DNA of 18,617 nt from a bacterium (lineage in GTDB: Bacteria; Bacteroidota; Ignavibacteria; Kapaibacteriales; UBA2268). The first letter of the stretch is position 1; the number at the start of each line of letters is the position of its first letter. Below, one piece after another: positions 1 to 8,706 of the stretch. The DNA is taken from NCBI GenBank assembly GCA_030426865.1, contig JAUHXN010000022.1:1-18617 (forward strand). The letters run 5' to 3'. Under the pieces are notes generated by a model. It was not told where the DNA came from. It searched no databases and saw nothing but the letters and a program-made list of their open reading frames with translations. Position numbers and translations under genes: made by a program.

Positions 1-3000
1 TGCTTGAGTAGCAGGTGCTTCAGTATAAGGCCAGCTTATAGAAACAGCACTTACTTCAATATCAGTTGTTTCACCAGATTTGAATAATACATTAATATTA
101 TCAACTAAGAAGTTATCATCATCATCATTTGTACATTGTGCACATTTTTTGTCATTTGTAGCTTCCATTTTCAATCTAAATCTGAAATGCTTAGCACCAT
201 CATTTTGATGTCTAATAAACGTATCAGGGATTGGAACGAAATACTTTTTGTAAATAAAGTCAAATCCATCATCATAGATATCAGCTCTTAGAGAGTTTTC
301 TTCTCTAGTACCTGCATTTGGTAATGCAAGAGATGAATCTTTGTCAGTTTCCAAGAAACCAGTCAAGTATCCACCAGCTCCAAAGATACCTAATGCAGGT
401 ACTTTAGTTTCTGCATCTTCACCACCTCTACGAGGGTGATTTCTCCATCTATTATCTTTTACGTTAGTAATGTTAGCAACACCATTGTCTGAAGGTTGCA
501 TAATTTCTAATGCTAACATATCAGGGCTAGAAGAAACAGCTACACCAGTACTGAATACAGTAAACGGATCTCTGTTTAATACAGCTCTAGGCTCTGGACC
601 TACTAGTAAGTTATCTCCATAACCTCTATCCCAGAATTCTTTATCAAGAGTTCTTTGAACAGATAATGAAATTACTGAACCGAATCTACCTCTCATGTCA
701 ATAGGATGTGATCTTAATTCATCACCAGGTGTATTATCTTGACCACCTGTAGTTACTCTATTCATTTTGATAACTGGAGAACTTAAGAAGAAGTTTTCAT
801 TGTTATCAGCAGTATATCTACCTCTAGGAGCTAAAGGATGTCTTGAAAGAACATCACCACTTACTACTTCAGCGTCAATACTTACCCATTTTTGAACAGA
901 AGGAATAGGAACACCGTCAATTATATGATACTCTCTTGCATCATCACTAAAGAAATTATGTAATCTCATTACGTGAAGATCAACTCCAGCAGTATCATCA
1001 AATGGCCAAGCATCACCTAATTTTTTATTAGTATTAGGATTAGTTGCATCAGCAACAACGAATGCAGCCATTCTACCAATTTGGTATAATTTGTTATTCT
1101 CATCTCTTGCAAACTCATTAGGTTCGAAAGGAGGGAATTTTACCTGTACATAACCATAAGGTGGAATACCAGTTCTAGTTTTTCCATTCCATGGATTTGT
1201 ACCAGGATAGTTAGCTACTTCAGCTTGGTAATTGTTGTCTTTGTCGATAGTTACAGTAACTAATCTTACTCTTACATCAGGATTACCTTCACAATTAGCT
1301 AAATTATCGTCAGGAGTTGATAAACATTTGTTATCAACAGGTACAGCTCTATTGTAGATTAATCTACCAGTTGCTTTATTCATTACTCTAAAACGAGCGT
1401 AGAAATTCAAATCTTGAGGTACAAAGTTAACACCTGTTGGTGCTTGTATATCATTCGAAACGTTTTGGATTATAGCTACTGGTTGGATAGCACCTAAGTG
1501 ATCATTACCAGCTAATAATTCATAATTGTTTACATCTCTTGTATTTACTTTTTCAGAAAAATCTAAAGAAGCATTAGGATCTTGTTTACGAACTCTATAT
1601 TGAATATCAACAACTCTCAAAGTATTTTGATGCTGTTTGAATTTCAATGATGTAAACGTCTGAGGATAACTAGCAGGAGTTCTTACATAAGAGAAATAGT
1701 GAGTGTATTGCTCATACTCTCTTACCCAAGGGAAATCAGAACTATTTTGGTCTGGACCACCAGTTACATTGTAATTAGCGTGTCTTCCAAATCCGTAAAC
1801 ACCTACTGCAGAGTTACCTCTGAAGATATCTTTTGCTTGGATTACTGTATTACCAGCTCTTACACCACCCATAAATCTTTCATAAATAATAGTTATACTA
1901 CTATCATTTCTATTTAAGATAGTTTGACCTGATACAGCTGTGTATCCATCATCACTTGGTCTAGAGTCAGAAGCATTCCAAGTTATGTTCCAACCTAAAG
2001 TACTCTTTAAACTAGCAGGAACAGCTAAGTTTTCATAGTAAATTACAAGTTTATCATTTGCTATTGTTCTGAAGTAATGAACTTTACCGTGGTTATCAAC
2101 TTTGTTTTGTGTACGAGAGTATTGAGATAGCTCATAATCACCATACATAAAACCAATCATAGCTGGTTTGTAAGCAGCAGAAGTAATATTGTTCATACCG
2201 TGTGGATTCGAAAGATTACCATTGTTTGCAACATCTCCACGAATACCACCATTAGGATCAGCTGCATTTCCACCAATAATAGACCAATTGTAACCGAAGT
2301 TATCAGCTACATTATCATTAGTACCATCACCAGATCTGTTTCTATTTTCACTACCAATAAAACCTACGAAATAATCCATTGAATTAGGATCGTAAGCTGT
2401 TTGCTCGCCAGAAGGTATATATTTGTTTCCAAACTCATCATAGAAATATCTTCTATTAGTAAGAGCAATCAAACCATTAGTTGTTACATAGAATGAATCA
2501 TAACGTACACCATTAAAGTAGAATCCACCAACAAGTTTCAATGGCATAGGACCAGCGAATGCATTGTCAGTAGTATCTTGGAAATAATCATTATGTTCGA
2601 AGAAGTCACCACCGTTTTGAACAGGGTAAGCAGGATTTCTAAAGAATCTATATCCTTCTTCTTTGTTATTATCCCAATAAGTCTTTTCTACTACTCTTGG
2701 GCCAGGCAAGACAGATACCCATCTTTCCGGGTTTTCATCTAAACTATAAATAGTTTCAGATGGTTTCCAGTACGCTGGTGCGTCATCAGCGAAATCTACT
2801 ACATAATATCCAGTAGAAACCGCGATTCTATCGTGAGCATTGTTCACGAGGTCAAATGGCAAAGGAGCAGTACCTAATTGGTAGAAACTTTTCCTTTGTG
2901 TCTCATTGCTTTTGCTACTTAACAGATCTGTTGAAGTGTAGTCAGATTGAACATTGACACTATTGTCAACACGTTCTACCGTAACTTGAGCACTTACAGA

Positions 3001-3054
3001 CATAGTTGCTGCAGCGAAAAGAGAAATGAGGAATATAGCGTATATTCTTCTCAT
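1..3054 (-). CDS. Giant secreted beta-rich protein, C-terminus beyond left edge
   Basis: An uninterrupted reading frame of 1018 codons runs from an ATG at 3054 off the left edge, so the protein is larger than this. The first 22 residues form a classical signal peptide (Arg-Arg, hydrophobic core, SVSA before Gln23), so the product is exported to the periplasm, cell surface or medium. Residues about 176-196 (GGFYFNGVRYDSFYVTTNG) resemble the start of a nidogen (NIDO)-like or related adhesive beta domain. The chain is rich in Asn, Asp, Tyr and Gly, typical of extracellular proteins. It has two Cys pairs, near residues 574-588 and in CAQC near 970. The last visible residues (DIEVSAVSISWPY) look like the start of a CARDB/Ig-like strand. 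The missing end would show whether a type IX secretion or exosortase sorting tail is present. It lies 48 bases downstream of the Rossmann-fold gene on the same strand and has a strong AGGAG site. Function unknown; structural, adhesive or S-layer-like roles are guesses. Confidence 0.9.
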   Translation of the reverse strand, partial: MRRIYAIFLISLFAAATMSVSAQVTVERVDNSVNVQSDYTSTDLLSSKSNETQRKSFYQLGTAPLPFDLVNNAHDRIAVSTGYYVVDFADDAPAYWKPSETIYSLDENPERWVSVLPGPRVVEKTYWDNNKEEGYRFFRNPAYPVQNGGDFFEHNDYFQDTTDNAFAGPMPLKLVGGFYFNGVRYDSFYVTTNGLIALTNRRYFYDEFGNKYIPSGEQTAYDPNSMDYFVGFIGSENRNRSGDGTNDNVADNFGYNWSIIGGNAADPNGGIRGDVANNGNLSNPHGMNNITSAAYKPAMIGFMYGDYELSQYSRTQNKVDNHGKVHYFRTIANDKLVIYYENLAVPASLKSTLGWNITWNASDSRPSDDGYTAVSGQTILNRNDSSITIIYERFMGGVRAGNTVIQAKDIFRGNSAVGVYGFGRHANYNVTGGPDQNSSDFPWVREYEQYTHYFSYVRTPASYPQTFTSLKFKQHQNTLRVVDIQYRVRKQDPNASLDFSEKVNTRDVNNYELLAGNDHLGAIQPVAIIQNVSNDIQAPTGVNFVPQDLNFYARFRVMNKATGRLIYNRAVPVDNKCLSTPDDNLANCEGNPDVRVRLVTVTIDKDNNYQAEVANYPGTNPWNGKTRTGIPPYGYVQVKFPPFEPNEFARDENNKLYQIGRMAAFVVADATNPNTNKKLGDAWPFDDTAGVDLHVMRLHNFFSDDAREYHIIDGVPIPSVQKWVSIDAEVVSGDVLSRHPLAPRGRYTADNNENFFLSSPVIKMNRVTTGGQDNTPGDELRSHPIDMRGRFGSVISLSVQRTLDKEFWDRGYGDNLLVGPEPRAVLNRDPFTVFSTGVAVSSSPDMLALEIMQPSDNGVANITNVKDNRWRNHPRRGGEDAETKVPALGIFGAGGYLTGFLETDKDSSLALPNAGTREENSLRADIYDDGFDFIYKKYFVPIPDTFIRHQNDGAKHFRFRLKMEATNDKKCAQCTNDDDDNFLVDNINVLFKSGETTDIEVSAVSISWPYTEAPATQA

Positions 3055-3062
3055 TTTTAAAT

Positions 3063-3067
3063 CTCCT
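3063..3067 (-). promoter_or_regulatory. Strong Shine-Dalgarno site (AGGAG) of the giant secreted protein
   Basis: Read on the minus strand, TAGGAGAT precedes the ATG at 3054 with eight bases between AGGAG and the start. Most other starts in the window have only vague purine-rich leaders or none, so this is the best ribosome binding site seen and it fixes the start. It suggests high translation of the secreted protein. Confidence 0.75.
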
Positions 3068-3102
3068 AAAATTGTTAAAAAAAATAAATTATTAAATACA
3101 AA

Positions 3103-4788
3103 TTATCGTTTGAATCTCCAGCCCTTATCTTCATTTTCGAAGATCCAGCCTGCTATTTTACCAGGTTCAATAGTCTTGAAGAAATTCCAATATTCTTCAT
3201 CATAAACATATCCAGAGCTAGTATCATCATTTGGAACACTTTTAGCTTGCTTAATTATTCTAGTTAAGCGTTCTTTCCATTTCGTAAAATTTTCTTTTCT
3301 TAAATCTATCCAACCATCATAGCAGAATTGATTTAAATTTTCATTTGTGAATTCAATTTCATCTTGATTTCTTCTTACAGGTATCTTAACAAAATCTCCT
3401 CTTAGATACTTTCCATCTTTTAATAAGATTGGTAAACCAATTGAAAGTATTTCTTTTCTTAGACCAGAATTCTGAATTATTAGTTCACTTGCTTTTGAAG
3501 CTAAATCGTCATCAGAAATATTCAAAAGTGACTCAACATTTTCATTTACTAATCTAAGTATATTTGCTTCGTGTAAAAGTTTTGATAGTCTTGGTGGTCC
3601 AAGCAATTCAAAAGCTACACTATTCAAATTATTTTCTTTTTCTAAATGACTCAAACGTTTTACCGCTTCGTTTCTAAGGTATCCACCTCTGTAAGTTGGA
3701 CCTAAGCTAAACGCATCAAGTCCTTGCATTATATCTTTACCTGTGTTACCACCTCTGATTTCAAATACTGTGTATTCTGCAATCTCTTCAGGTGTAACAA
3801 TCTCCATTTGTCCCAAAGCACTAATTGCTTCAAACTCACCTTTTGAAAATATTCCATTTTCTCCAGTATCTATGAATACAGACTTTAGATATTCATTAGT
3901 TGCAATTACATTGCTTTTATCATCAAATTTAAAAGAACCATTACTTGCGATAGCATCTTCTGGCTTCATATCAAAAAGTTCTATTTTCTTACCACCTTTT
4001 TTGATATCACCATAAGTAATTTTTTTCCAAGCTATAGTTGCAGCTGGTTTTATTTCTTTTACTATAGTGCTTTCAGGTGTTCTAGCTAATAAAAACATTA
4101 GCATTGATTGTGCCCCAGCTACAGCTGTTTTAGAAAGTAAAACTCGTGAAGGTCTCTCCTCACTATGAGTGTAAGGGATATTCATCCCCATACCACCAGT
4201 ACCAGTCGTTCCAATCTTTACATACATACCAGTATTATTTTCAGACATAGATTTATTAAGTATCTGAACATGTCTAATCAACTGAGGTATGTAAGAGCTT
4301 GCTATTAATTTTTCAACATTCAAACTATTTAAATTATCTGTCTTAATGTCGTTTAATACGTTGTTAGATTGACTATAAACATTTAAATAAGCAATCGCAG
4401 TCGCAGTATTAATACAATCAATTATTACATCTGGTTGTGATTTTCTAATAAAACTATCTAACGCAGAATTATTAGCAATCTCATCATCTAATTCTGAAAA
4501 AACATCATGTATAAAACCATGTCTAGAGTCTTCGTTGTTGAAAAGTTCAGATGGGTTTATATCCTTCCATTCTTCCCTTGTAAAAATATTACCCCACATT
4601 GGTGTAAATTTACAATCAGAATCACTGAACTCTTTTTCAAGATTAGATACTGCTTCTTTGGCTTCGACTTCTTTTAAAGAAGTAACTATAAGTTCCGAAG
4701 GATTGTATTGCATCAGCTTTTTGCATATTGCATTACCAACTAATCCCCAACCACCTAATATTAAAATTTTCGAATTTTTTATTTGCAT
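3103..4788 (-). CDS. Rossmann-fold NAD(P)-binding protein, function unknown
   Basis: This 561-residue cytoplasmic protein begins with a beta strand and the dinucleotide-binding glycine motif GGWGLVG (residues 12-18), as in short-chain dehydrogenase/epimerase-type enzymes. A strand ending in DVIIDCINTATAIAY continues the fold. A Ser-Lys-containing stretch (SRVLLSKTAVAGAQ) follows, but I cannot place a standard Tyr-x-x-x-Lys catalytic pair. The second half is helical and contains no domain I recognise. At 561 residues it is about twice the length of a usual SDR enzyme, so a dedicated C-terminal domain is likely. There is no signal peptide or membrane segment. The start is an ATG preceded by GGTAAGTAA, a weak ribosome site. 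It is upstream of, and probably cotranscribed with, the giant secreted protein. An oxidoreductase or epimerase role is possible but not shown. Confidence 0.85.
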   Translation of the reverse strand: MQIKNSKILILGGWGLVGNAICKKLMQYNPSELIVTSLKEVEAKEAVSNLEKEFSDSDCKFTPMWGNIFTREEWKDINPSELFNNEDSRHGFIHDVFSELDDEIANNSALDSFIRKSQPDVIIDCINTATAIAYLNVYSQSNNVLNDIKTDNLNSLNVEKLIASSYIPQLIRHVQILNKSMSENNTGMYVKIGTTGTGGMGMNIPYTHSEERPSRVLLSKTAVAGAQSMLMFLLARTPESTIVKEIKPAATIAWKKITYGDIKKGGKKIELFDMKPEDAIASNGSFKFDDKSNVIATNEYLKSVFIDTGENGIFSKGEFEAISALGQMEIVTPEEIAEYTVFEIRGGNTGKDIMQGLDAFSLGPTYRGGYLRNEAVKRLSHLEKENNLNSVAFELLGPPRLSKLLHEANILRLVNENVESLLNISDDDLASKASELIIQNSGLRKEILSIGLPILLKDGKYLRGDFVKIPVRRNQDEIEFTNENLNQFCYDGWIDLRKENFTKWKERLTRIIKQAKSVPNDDTSSGYVYDEEYWNFFKTIEPGKIAGWIFENEDKGWRFKR

Positions 4789-5068
4789 TTACTTACCATT
4801 TTCTACTTTTTATTGATATCAGAATTTTCACATTCACGTAAATTAAAAAATAGTTAATTATGAAACAAATAAGAAAAACTAACAGTATTAAAAGTTGCAT
4901 TTATAAAAAGTTTCAAAGAACTTGTCACATTAACTATCTATATAGACACATGAACAGCAAAAACGTCTCAAGAAATGTAAACTTTTTTTTTCATTTTTAT
5001 CCACAATTAAGGTCGAAACATCAATATTCCCTTATATTTGAATGAATTAAGTAAATACATTTTTTTTT
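4789..5068. other. 280-base divergent non-coding spacer
   Basis: This is the longest non-coding stretch in the window. It separates the minus-strand Rossmann-fold gene from the plus-strand glycosyltransferase and must hold both promoters. It contains two runs of nine T's (4983-4991 and 5060-5068), the second touching the glycosyltransferase start codon, and a TATATTTG box at 5033-5040. A 61-codon open frame at 4860-5045 shows no protein-like features. No tRNA or strong hairpin was seen. A small RNA cannot be excluded. Confidence 0.6.
5033..5040 (+). promoter_or_regulatory. Bacteroidota-type -7 promoter box (TATATTTG)
   Basis: TATATTTG matches the TAnnTTTG -7 element recognised by the primary sigma factor of Bacteroidota. 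It lies 28 bases upstream of the glycosyltransferase ATG, giving a short leader made mostly of A and T. No clear TTG -33 element is present at the expected distance, so the match may be chance in AT-rich DNA. Confidence 0.4.
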
Positions 5069-6175
5069 ATGACTGAAGTACTTTTTATTGTTTCATTTAG
5101 CTTTTATTTCGCCAGAGCACTGTTTTTTGTAATTGGTGCAAAAAAAGGTCGAATAAAGTTTAAGGACATTTATATAGAGAATTATCCTTTCGTTAGCATT
5201 ATTGTTCCAGCACGTGATGAACAAGAGAATATTATTATGTGCCTTGAGTCTATACTAGATTCAGATTATCCTCGTGACAAATACGAAATTATTGTTGTTA
5301 ACGATAGATCTTCCGATTTGACTGAAGAATTAGTTAGTCAATTTACCACTAATCATAAGAATATTAAACTTTTAAATATAAGAGATGATAGTCAGAAAAT
5401 AGTGGCTGGAAAGCCTGGAGCAATTGATTTCGGAATTAATAATTCGAAGGCTGATTATATATTATTAACTGATGCTGATTGTAAAGTTAATAAAAAATGG
5501 ATTTCTAGTATGGTAAAGACATTTATAGAAAAGGACTCTGATTTAATTGCCGCTTTTACTTTAGTTAAGCATGATTCATTTTTTGACAAATATCAAGCTA
5601 TTGAATGGATATTAATGCATACAATGGCTTCTGGTGGTATGGGGCTAAACTTTCCACTAGGTTGCTTTGGTAATAATATGGCTTTTAAAAAGTCTGTTTA
5701 CAATCAATTAGGAGGATATGGGAACATTGAATTCTCTGTTACTGAGGATTTAGCTCTTCTCCAATCAGTTCATAAAACTGGTGGTAAAATTAACTATATC
5801 TGCCATAGAGATAGTACAGTAAAAACTCTACCACTGAAAAGTTTGCAAGATTACCTTAAACAACGTAAGAGATGGGCAATTGGTGGTAAAATGCTTGGTT
5901 GGAAGGCAACCTTATTTGTAATAGCTTCATTACTAATTTGGATTACAGCAGTTGTTAGTTTTATTGAGGGTAATTATTATCTGAGTATTATAATAATGCT
6001 ATTAAAAGTTATAACTGATGCTATTTTAGTTGTACCTACTATAAATACTGTTAAAGAGAAAGGACTTTTCCTTTATTTACTACCATCAAATTTCCTATTT
6101 ATCATAATGGAACTAATATTACCATTTTTGATAATTAATAAAAAAGTAGTTTGGAAAGGTCAGACTTTTAAATAA
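5069..6175 (+). CDS. Membrane-anchored family 2 glycosyltransferase
   Basis: The 368-residue protein transfers sugars from nucleotide-sugar donors at the inner face of the membrane. All hallmark motifs of processive, cellulose-synthase-like GT2 enzymes are visible: VPARDEQENI (47-55), VNDRSSD (77-83), DAD (135-137, the DxD metal/nucleotide site), TED (225-227, the catalytic base region) and QRKRW (265-269, the Q-x-x-R-W acceptor motif). One membrane helix precedes the catalytic domain (about 5-23) and two or three follow it (about 280-360). The start is an ATG immediately after nine T's, with no Shine-Dalgarno. It is convergent with the TPR gene, with no base between the two stop codons. Likely product: an exopolysaccharide, glycolipid or carotenoid glycoside. 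The exact acceptor cannot be told from sequence. Confidence 0.93.
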   Translation: MTEVLFIVSFSFYFARALFFVIGAKKGRIKFKDIYIENYPFVSIIVPARDEQENIIMCLESILDSDYPRDKYEIIVVNDRSSDLTEELVSQFTTNHKNIKLLNIRDDSQKIVAGKPGAIDFGINNSKADYILLTDADCKVNKKWISSMVKTFIEKDSDLIAAFTLVKHDSFFDKYQAIEWILMHTMASGGMGLNFPLGCFGNNMAFKKSVYNQLGGYGNIEFSVTEDLALLQSVHKTGGKINYICHRDSTVKTLPLKSLQDYLKQRKRWAIGGKMLGWKATLFVIASLLIWITAVVSFIEGNYYLSIIIMLLKVITDAILVVPTINTVKEKGLFLYLLPSNFLFIIMELILPFLIINKKVVWKGQTFK

Positions 6176-7465
6176 TTATTTTCCTTTGATAACAATAGTC
6201 TTCATAATTCTGTCAAATATTGGTTGGTAGTATTTAAAATCTTCAGAAGCTGATTGAAAATAACCATAGAATAATTGATCATTTTTCGTTGTAACTAATT
6301 CGTACATTATTAATTCGTAAGTATTTTCGTTTCTTTGTGACTTAGTTAGAAAATTTAATGCTTTCCACCCATTTAACATAAACTGTTTCTGTGAAACTAA
6401 GTCGTAAGTCTTATAACTTTCTGTGTTTTTGATTTGACTTTGTTGCCAAAAAGTAACTAATTCATCTTCATTACTAACGCCATAGTTTTTATACATATCA
6501 TAGTTGTAAGACAATGTTATAACTACAGTTTGGAATCTAGAATTAGCTTCTTTCTGAGGTACAGTAATAATTAGACTTTCTTCACCATCTCTTGATTCTA
6601 TTTTTACATCCCAATGATTTGGCACTTCTAATTCAAAATATCCATTTTGTGAAGATACTTTTTCATAAACATAATCTTTTGGGTCTTTAAACGAAACGCC
6701 AGTTATTTTGTAAAGAGTTTCTCTATCTTTCTCAGCTAAGTCTTTCTTTCCAATTTCATCATATAAAACAGCTCTATTATTAAGAGCATCAGTTTGTTTA
6801 GGGTTTCTACTTATGATTGTTGTATAATCTTTTAAAGCATTATCGTATTCTTTTAGTTTGTAATAAACAGAAGCTCTACTTAAATATAGTTCTTCAGTAT
6901 CTAAACCTTTTTTCTCTGCTTTAGTATATTGTTCAATTGAAGACTTTAAATCTTTATTCTTATAATGTAGTCTTGCTAACTGGAAATTAATATCAGGGTT
7001 AGATTTATCAAGCTTTAAAGCTTCATTCAAATCTGCGATTGCTAAATCGATTTTTTCTAATGAAGTATAAGCACTACCCCTATTTAGATACGCATGTGAA
7101 AATTTTGGATCTAATTCGATTGATTTCGTAAAATCATCAATTGCTCCATAAACATCACCAACATAAGCTTTTGTTAACCCTCTTCCATTATAATAATCAG
7201 AAACTTTTGGATCAAGTTGGATAGCTTCAGTAAAATTTGTTTGAGATTGTTCATATTGACTTAGAAACAAATATGCGAATGCTATTTGACCATAAATATA
7301 AGAATTCTTAGGGTCATCGATCAAACTTTTTTCGTATAAATCGATTGATTCTTGATACTTATTTTCTTGGTATAATTTTTCGGCTTTTTTGAAGCTAGTT
7401 GAATTTTGAGATAAGGTAGTTGTAATACTTGTTAATACTATTAAAATAATTAAATATATTTTCAT
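6176..7465 (-). CDS. Secreted TPR protein with PsbP/DcrB-like C-terminal domain
   Basis: A signal peptide (residues 1-19, Gln20 after the likely cut) sends this 429-residue protein to the periplasm. Residues about 26-260 are six full tetratricopeptide repeats plus a partial seventh, each 34 long, with typical A-Y/G-x-A-L/I spacing and Asp-Pro-Lys ends (LDPKVSDYY, LDPKFSHAY, NPKQTDAL). TPRs form a superhelix that binds other proteins. Residues about 275-429 are beta-rich and begin like PsbP/DcrB-family (DUF1795-type) domains (YFELEVPNHWDV, then QFMLNGWKALNF), which suggests a ligand-binding or lipoprotein-trafficking fold. That assignment is by pattern only. It is divergent from the small secreted protein, 48 bases away. 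It probably acts as a periplasmic scaffold or assembly factor. Confidence 0.88.
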   Translation of the reverse strand: MKIYLIILIVLTSITTTLSQNSTSFKKAEKLYQENKYQESIDLYEKSLIDDPKNSYIYGQIAFAYLFLSQYEQSQTNFTEAIQLDPKVSDYYNGRGLTKAYVGDVYGAIDDFTKSIELDPKFSHAYLNRGSAYTSLEKIDLAIADLNEALKLDKSNPDINFQLARLHYKNKDLKSSIEQYTKAEKKGLDTEELYLSRASVYYKLKEYDNALKDYTTIISRNPKQTDALNNRAVLYDEIGKKDLAEKDRETLYKITGVSFKDPKDYVYEKVSSQNGYFELEVPNHWDVKIESRDGEESLIITVPQKEANSRFQTVVITLSYNYDMYKNYGVSNEDELVTFWQQSQIKNTESYKTYDLVSQKQFMLNGWKALNFLTKSQRNENTYELIMYELVTTKNDQLFYGYFQSASEDFKYYQPIFDRIMKTIVIKGK

Positions 7466-7513
7466 ATTCTACGTTTTTGTGTTTATTATTATTTACCAAT
7501 CTACGGTTAAGTA

Positions 7514-7978
7514 TTGAAAAAGTTATTATTTTGCTCATTAATTTTGTTATTTACATACTCAGCAAAATCAGATATCGGATTTGGTTTGATGTTAGGTGAA
7601 CCTAATGCAGTAACCTTAAAATCTAAGTCTGGCAGCAATAATGATTGGATTTTCAATTTAGGGTTTAAATCTCATTATGGTAGCTTAAGATTTGATGGAA
7701 TTTATACATTCAATTTTCCATCTGCGTTTAATAGTAGAGATTTCGAACTTTACGCAGGAGTTGGAGCTGTTTTAGCTTTCGGTGATGGCGATGGTATTTT
7801 TAAAGAAAAACTTAAAAGGAAAAATGATTTTGGCCTTGGTATAAAAGGTTTGATGGGAGTAAACTTCAAACCAAGCAATAAATTTGAAATTTTTTTAGAA
7901 TTAGGCCCATTAATAGGGTTAAGTGACGGCATTGGTGCTAATATGGAATTGGTACTAGGATTTAGATTTTATCCATAA
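7514..7978 (+). CDS. Small exported beta-barrel-like outer membrane protein
   Basis: The 154-residue protein starts with a clear signal peptide (MKKLLFC start, hydrophobic core, cut near Ser19). The mature part alternates Gly, aromatic and hydrophobic residues in strand-like blocks (GFGLMLGEPNAVTLK, LRFDGIYTFNF, LYAGVGAVLAFGDGD, FGLGIKGLMGVNF, IFLELGPLIGL, LVLGFRFYP). It ends in strand-type aromatic residues, as small outer membrane barrels do. The start is TTG: an in-frame TAA lies four bases upstream, and the first internal ATG would remove the signal peptide. It is followed after 20 bases by the GIN-domain gene and is the first gene of the exosortase-containing run. Specific function unknown. 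Confidence 0.82.
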   Translation: MKKLLFCSLILLFTYSAKSDIGFGLMLGEPNAVTLKSKSGSNNDWIFNLGFKSHYGSLRFDGIYTFNFPSAFNSRDFELYAGVGAVLAFGDGDGIFKEKLKRKNDFGLGIKGLMGVNFKPSNKFEIFLELGPLIGLSDGIGANMELVLGFRFYP

Positions 7979-7998
7979 ACTTTAAAAGAGAGAAAATT

Positions 7999-8700
7999 AT
8001 GAGAATAATAAAAAGTATTGTAACATTTATGCTAATAACTTCAATGGCCTTTGCTGATTGTATGGTAGGGACTGGAAGCATCATAGAAGACAAAGTATAT
8101 GTACCTGATGTAAAGTCTTTAGTTATCAATGTACCTATGAATATAGTCCTTACTCCTAGTCAAAATGAAAGTATTTTAGTCAAGACTAATGAAGATATTT
8201 TAAAAAATCTAATCTTTAATTATGATGATGGTGAATTAGTAATTTCAGCAAGACAAGATTTATGTCCAAATGATTTAACTATCTTCATTTCATTGAAAAA
8301 AATAAATTCGATTATTTTGAATAAAAATACTAAATTGACGAGCACAGGTACTTTCAAATCTGAAGACTTTGAATTAGAAGTAAATGGTTCAGCAGAAATA
8401 GACTTTGCTATTGAAGCAGAAGATATAGAAATTGATTTAGAAGGAAGCGGTACAATAAACTTGAAAGGAAAATCCGAAGAATTGACAATAAGTATGGATG
8501 GAAGTGGAAGTTTGGATGCTGGCCAATTAGTAAGTGAAGAAGTATATGTTGATTTAAATGGAAATGGGGTTATTACTGTTCACCCGCAATCTGTTTTAAA
8601 AGCTAGCTTAAATGGAAATGGGAAAATTCTTTACAAGAACAAACCAAAAGAGATTGAGTTAGAAAAAGATGGTAATGGAATAATCGAACAAATTAAATAG
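7999..8700 (+). CDS. Exported GIN-domain (DUF2807-type) beta-helix protein
   Basis: The protein has 233 residues, with a signal peptide ending near Ala19; the nearby Cys21 does not sit in a proper lipobox, so it is probably not a lipoprotein. The mature part matches the 'head GIN domain' family of Bacteroidota: an N-terminal stretch of strands (VKSLVINVPMNIVLTPSQNE) then a regular ladder marked by Gly-Ser-Gly and Asn-Gly-Asn-Gly turns (EGSGTINL, DGSGSLDA, LNGNGVITV, LNGNGKILY, DGNGIIEQ) about 18 residues apart. Such repeats fold as a right-handed beta-helix. Family members are exported; 'adhesin' is a database label, not a proven role. The start is an ATG behind AAAGAGAGAAAA. It ends six bases before the response regulator, so the two are likely cotranscribed. 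Confidence 0.9.
   Translation: MRIIKSIVTFMLITSMAFADCMVGTGSIIEDKVYVPDVKSLVINVPMNIVLTPSQNESILVKTNEDILKNLIFNYDDGELVISARQDLCPNDLTIFISLKKINSIILNKNTKLTSTGTFKSEDFELEVNGSAEIDFAIEAEDIEIDLEGSGTINLKGKSEELTISMDGSGSLDAGQLVSEEVYVDLNGNGVITVHPQSVLKASLNGNGKILYKNKPKEIELEKDGNGIIEQIK
8554..8622 (+). repeat. Direct 15-base repeat inside the GIN-domain gene
   Basis: The 15-mer ttaaatggaaatggg occurs at 8554-8568 and again at 8608-8622, exactly 54 bases (18 codons) apart, encoding LNGNG both times. It reflects recent duplication of beta-helix rungs or strong constraint on the turn, and it could allow rung number to vary by recombination. Confidence 0.7.
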
Positions 8701-8706
8701 TATAAT

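Noticed and set aside
1699..2382. Short plus-strand open frames (1699-1917 and 2200-2382)
   Set aside because: They lie opposite the intact giant secreted protein; their Ser/Thr/Ile-rich translation is a mirror of its codons and has no start signal.
3743..4816. Plus-strand open frames opposite the Rossmann-fold gene
   Set aside because: Antisense shadows of a convincing 561-residue protein; no ribosome site or domain.
4860..5045. 61-codon open frame in the divergent spacer
   Set aside because: Low-complexity, basic and aromatic translation of AT-rich DNA, no ribosome site, and it contains promoter-like sequence.
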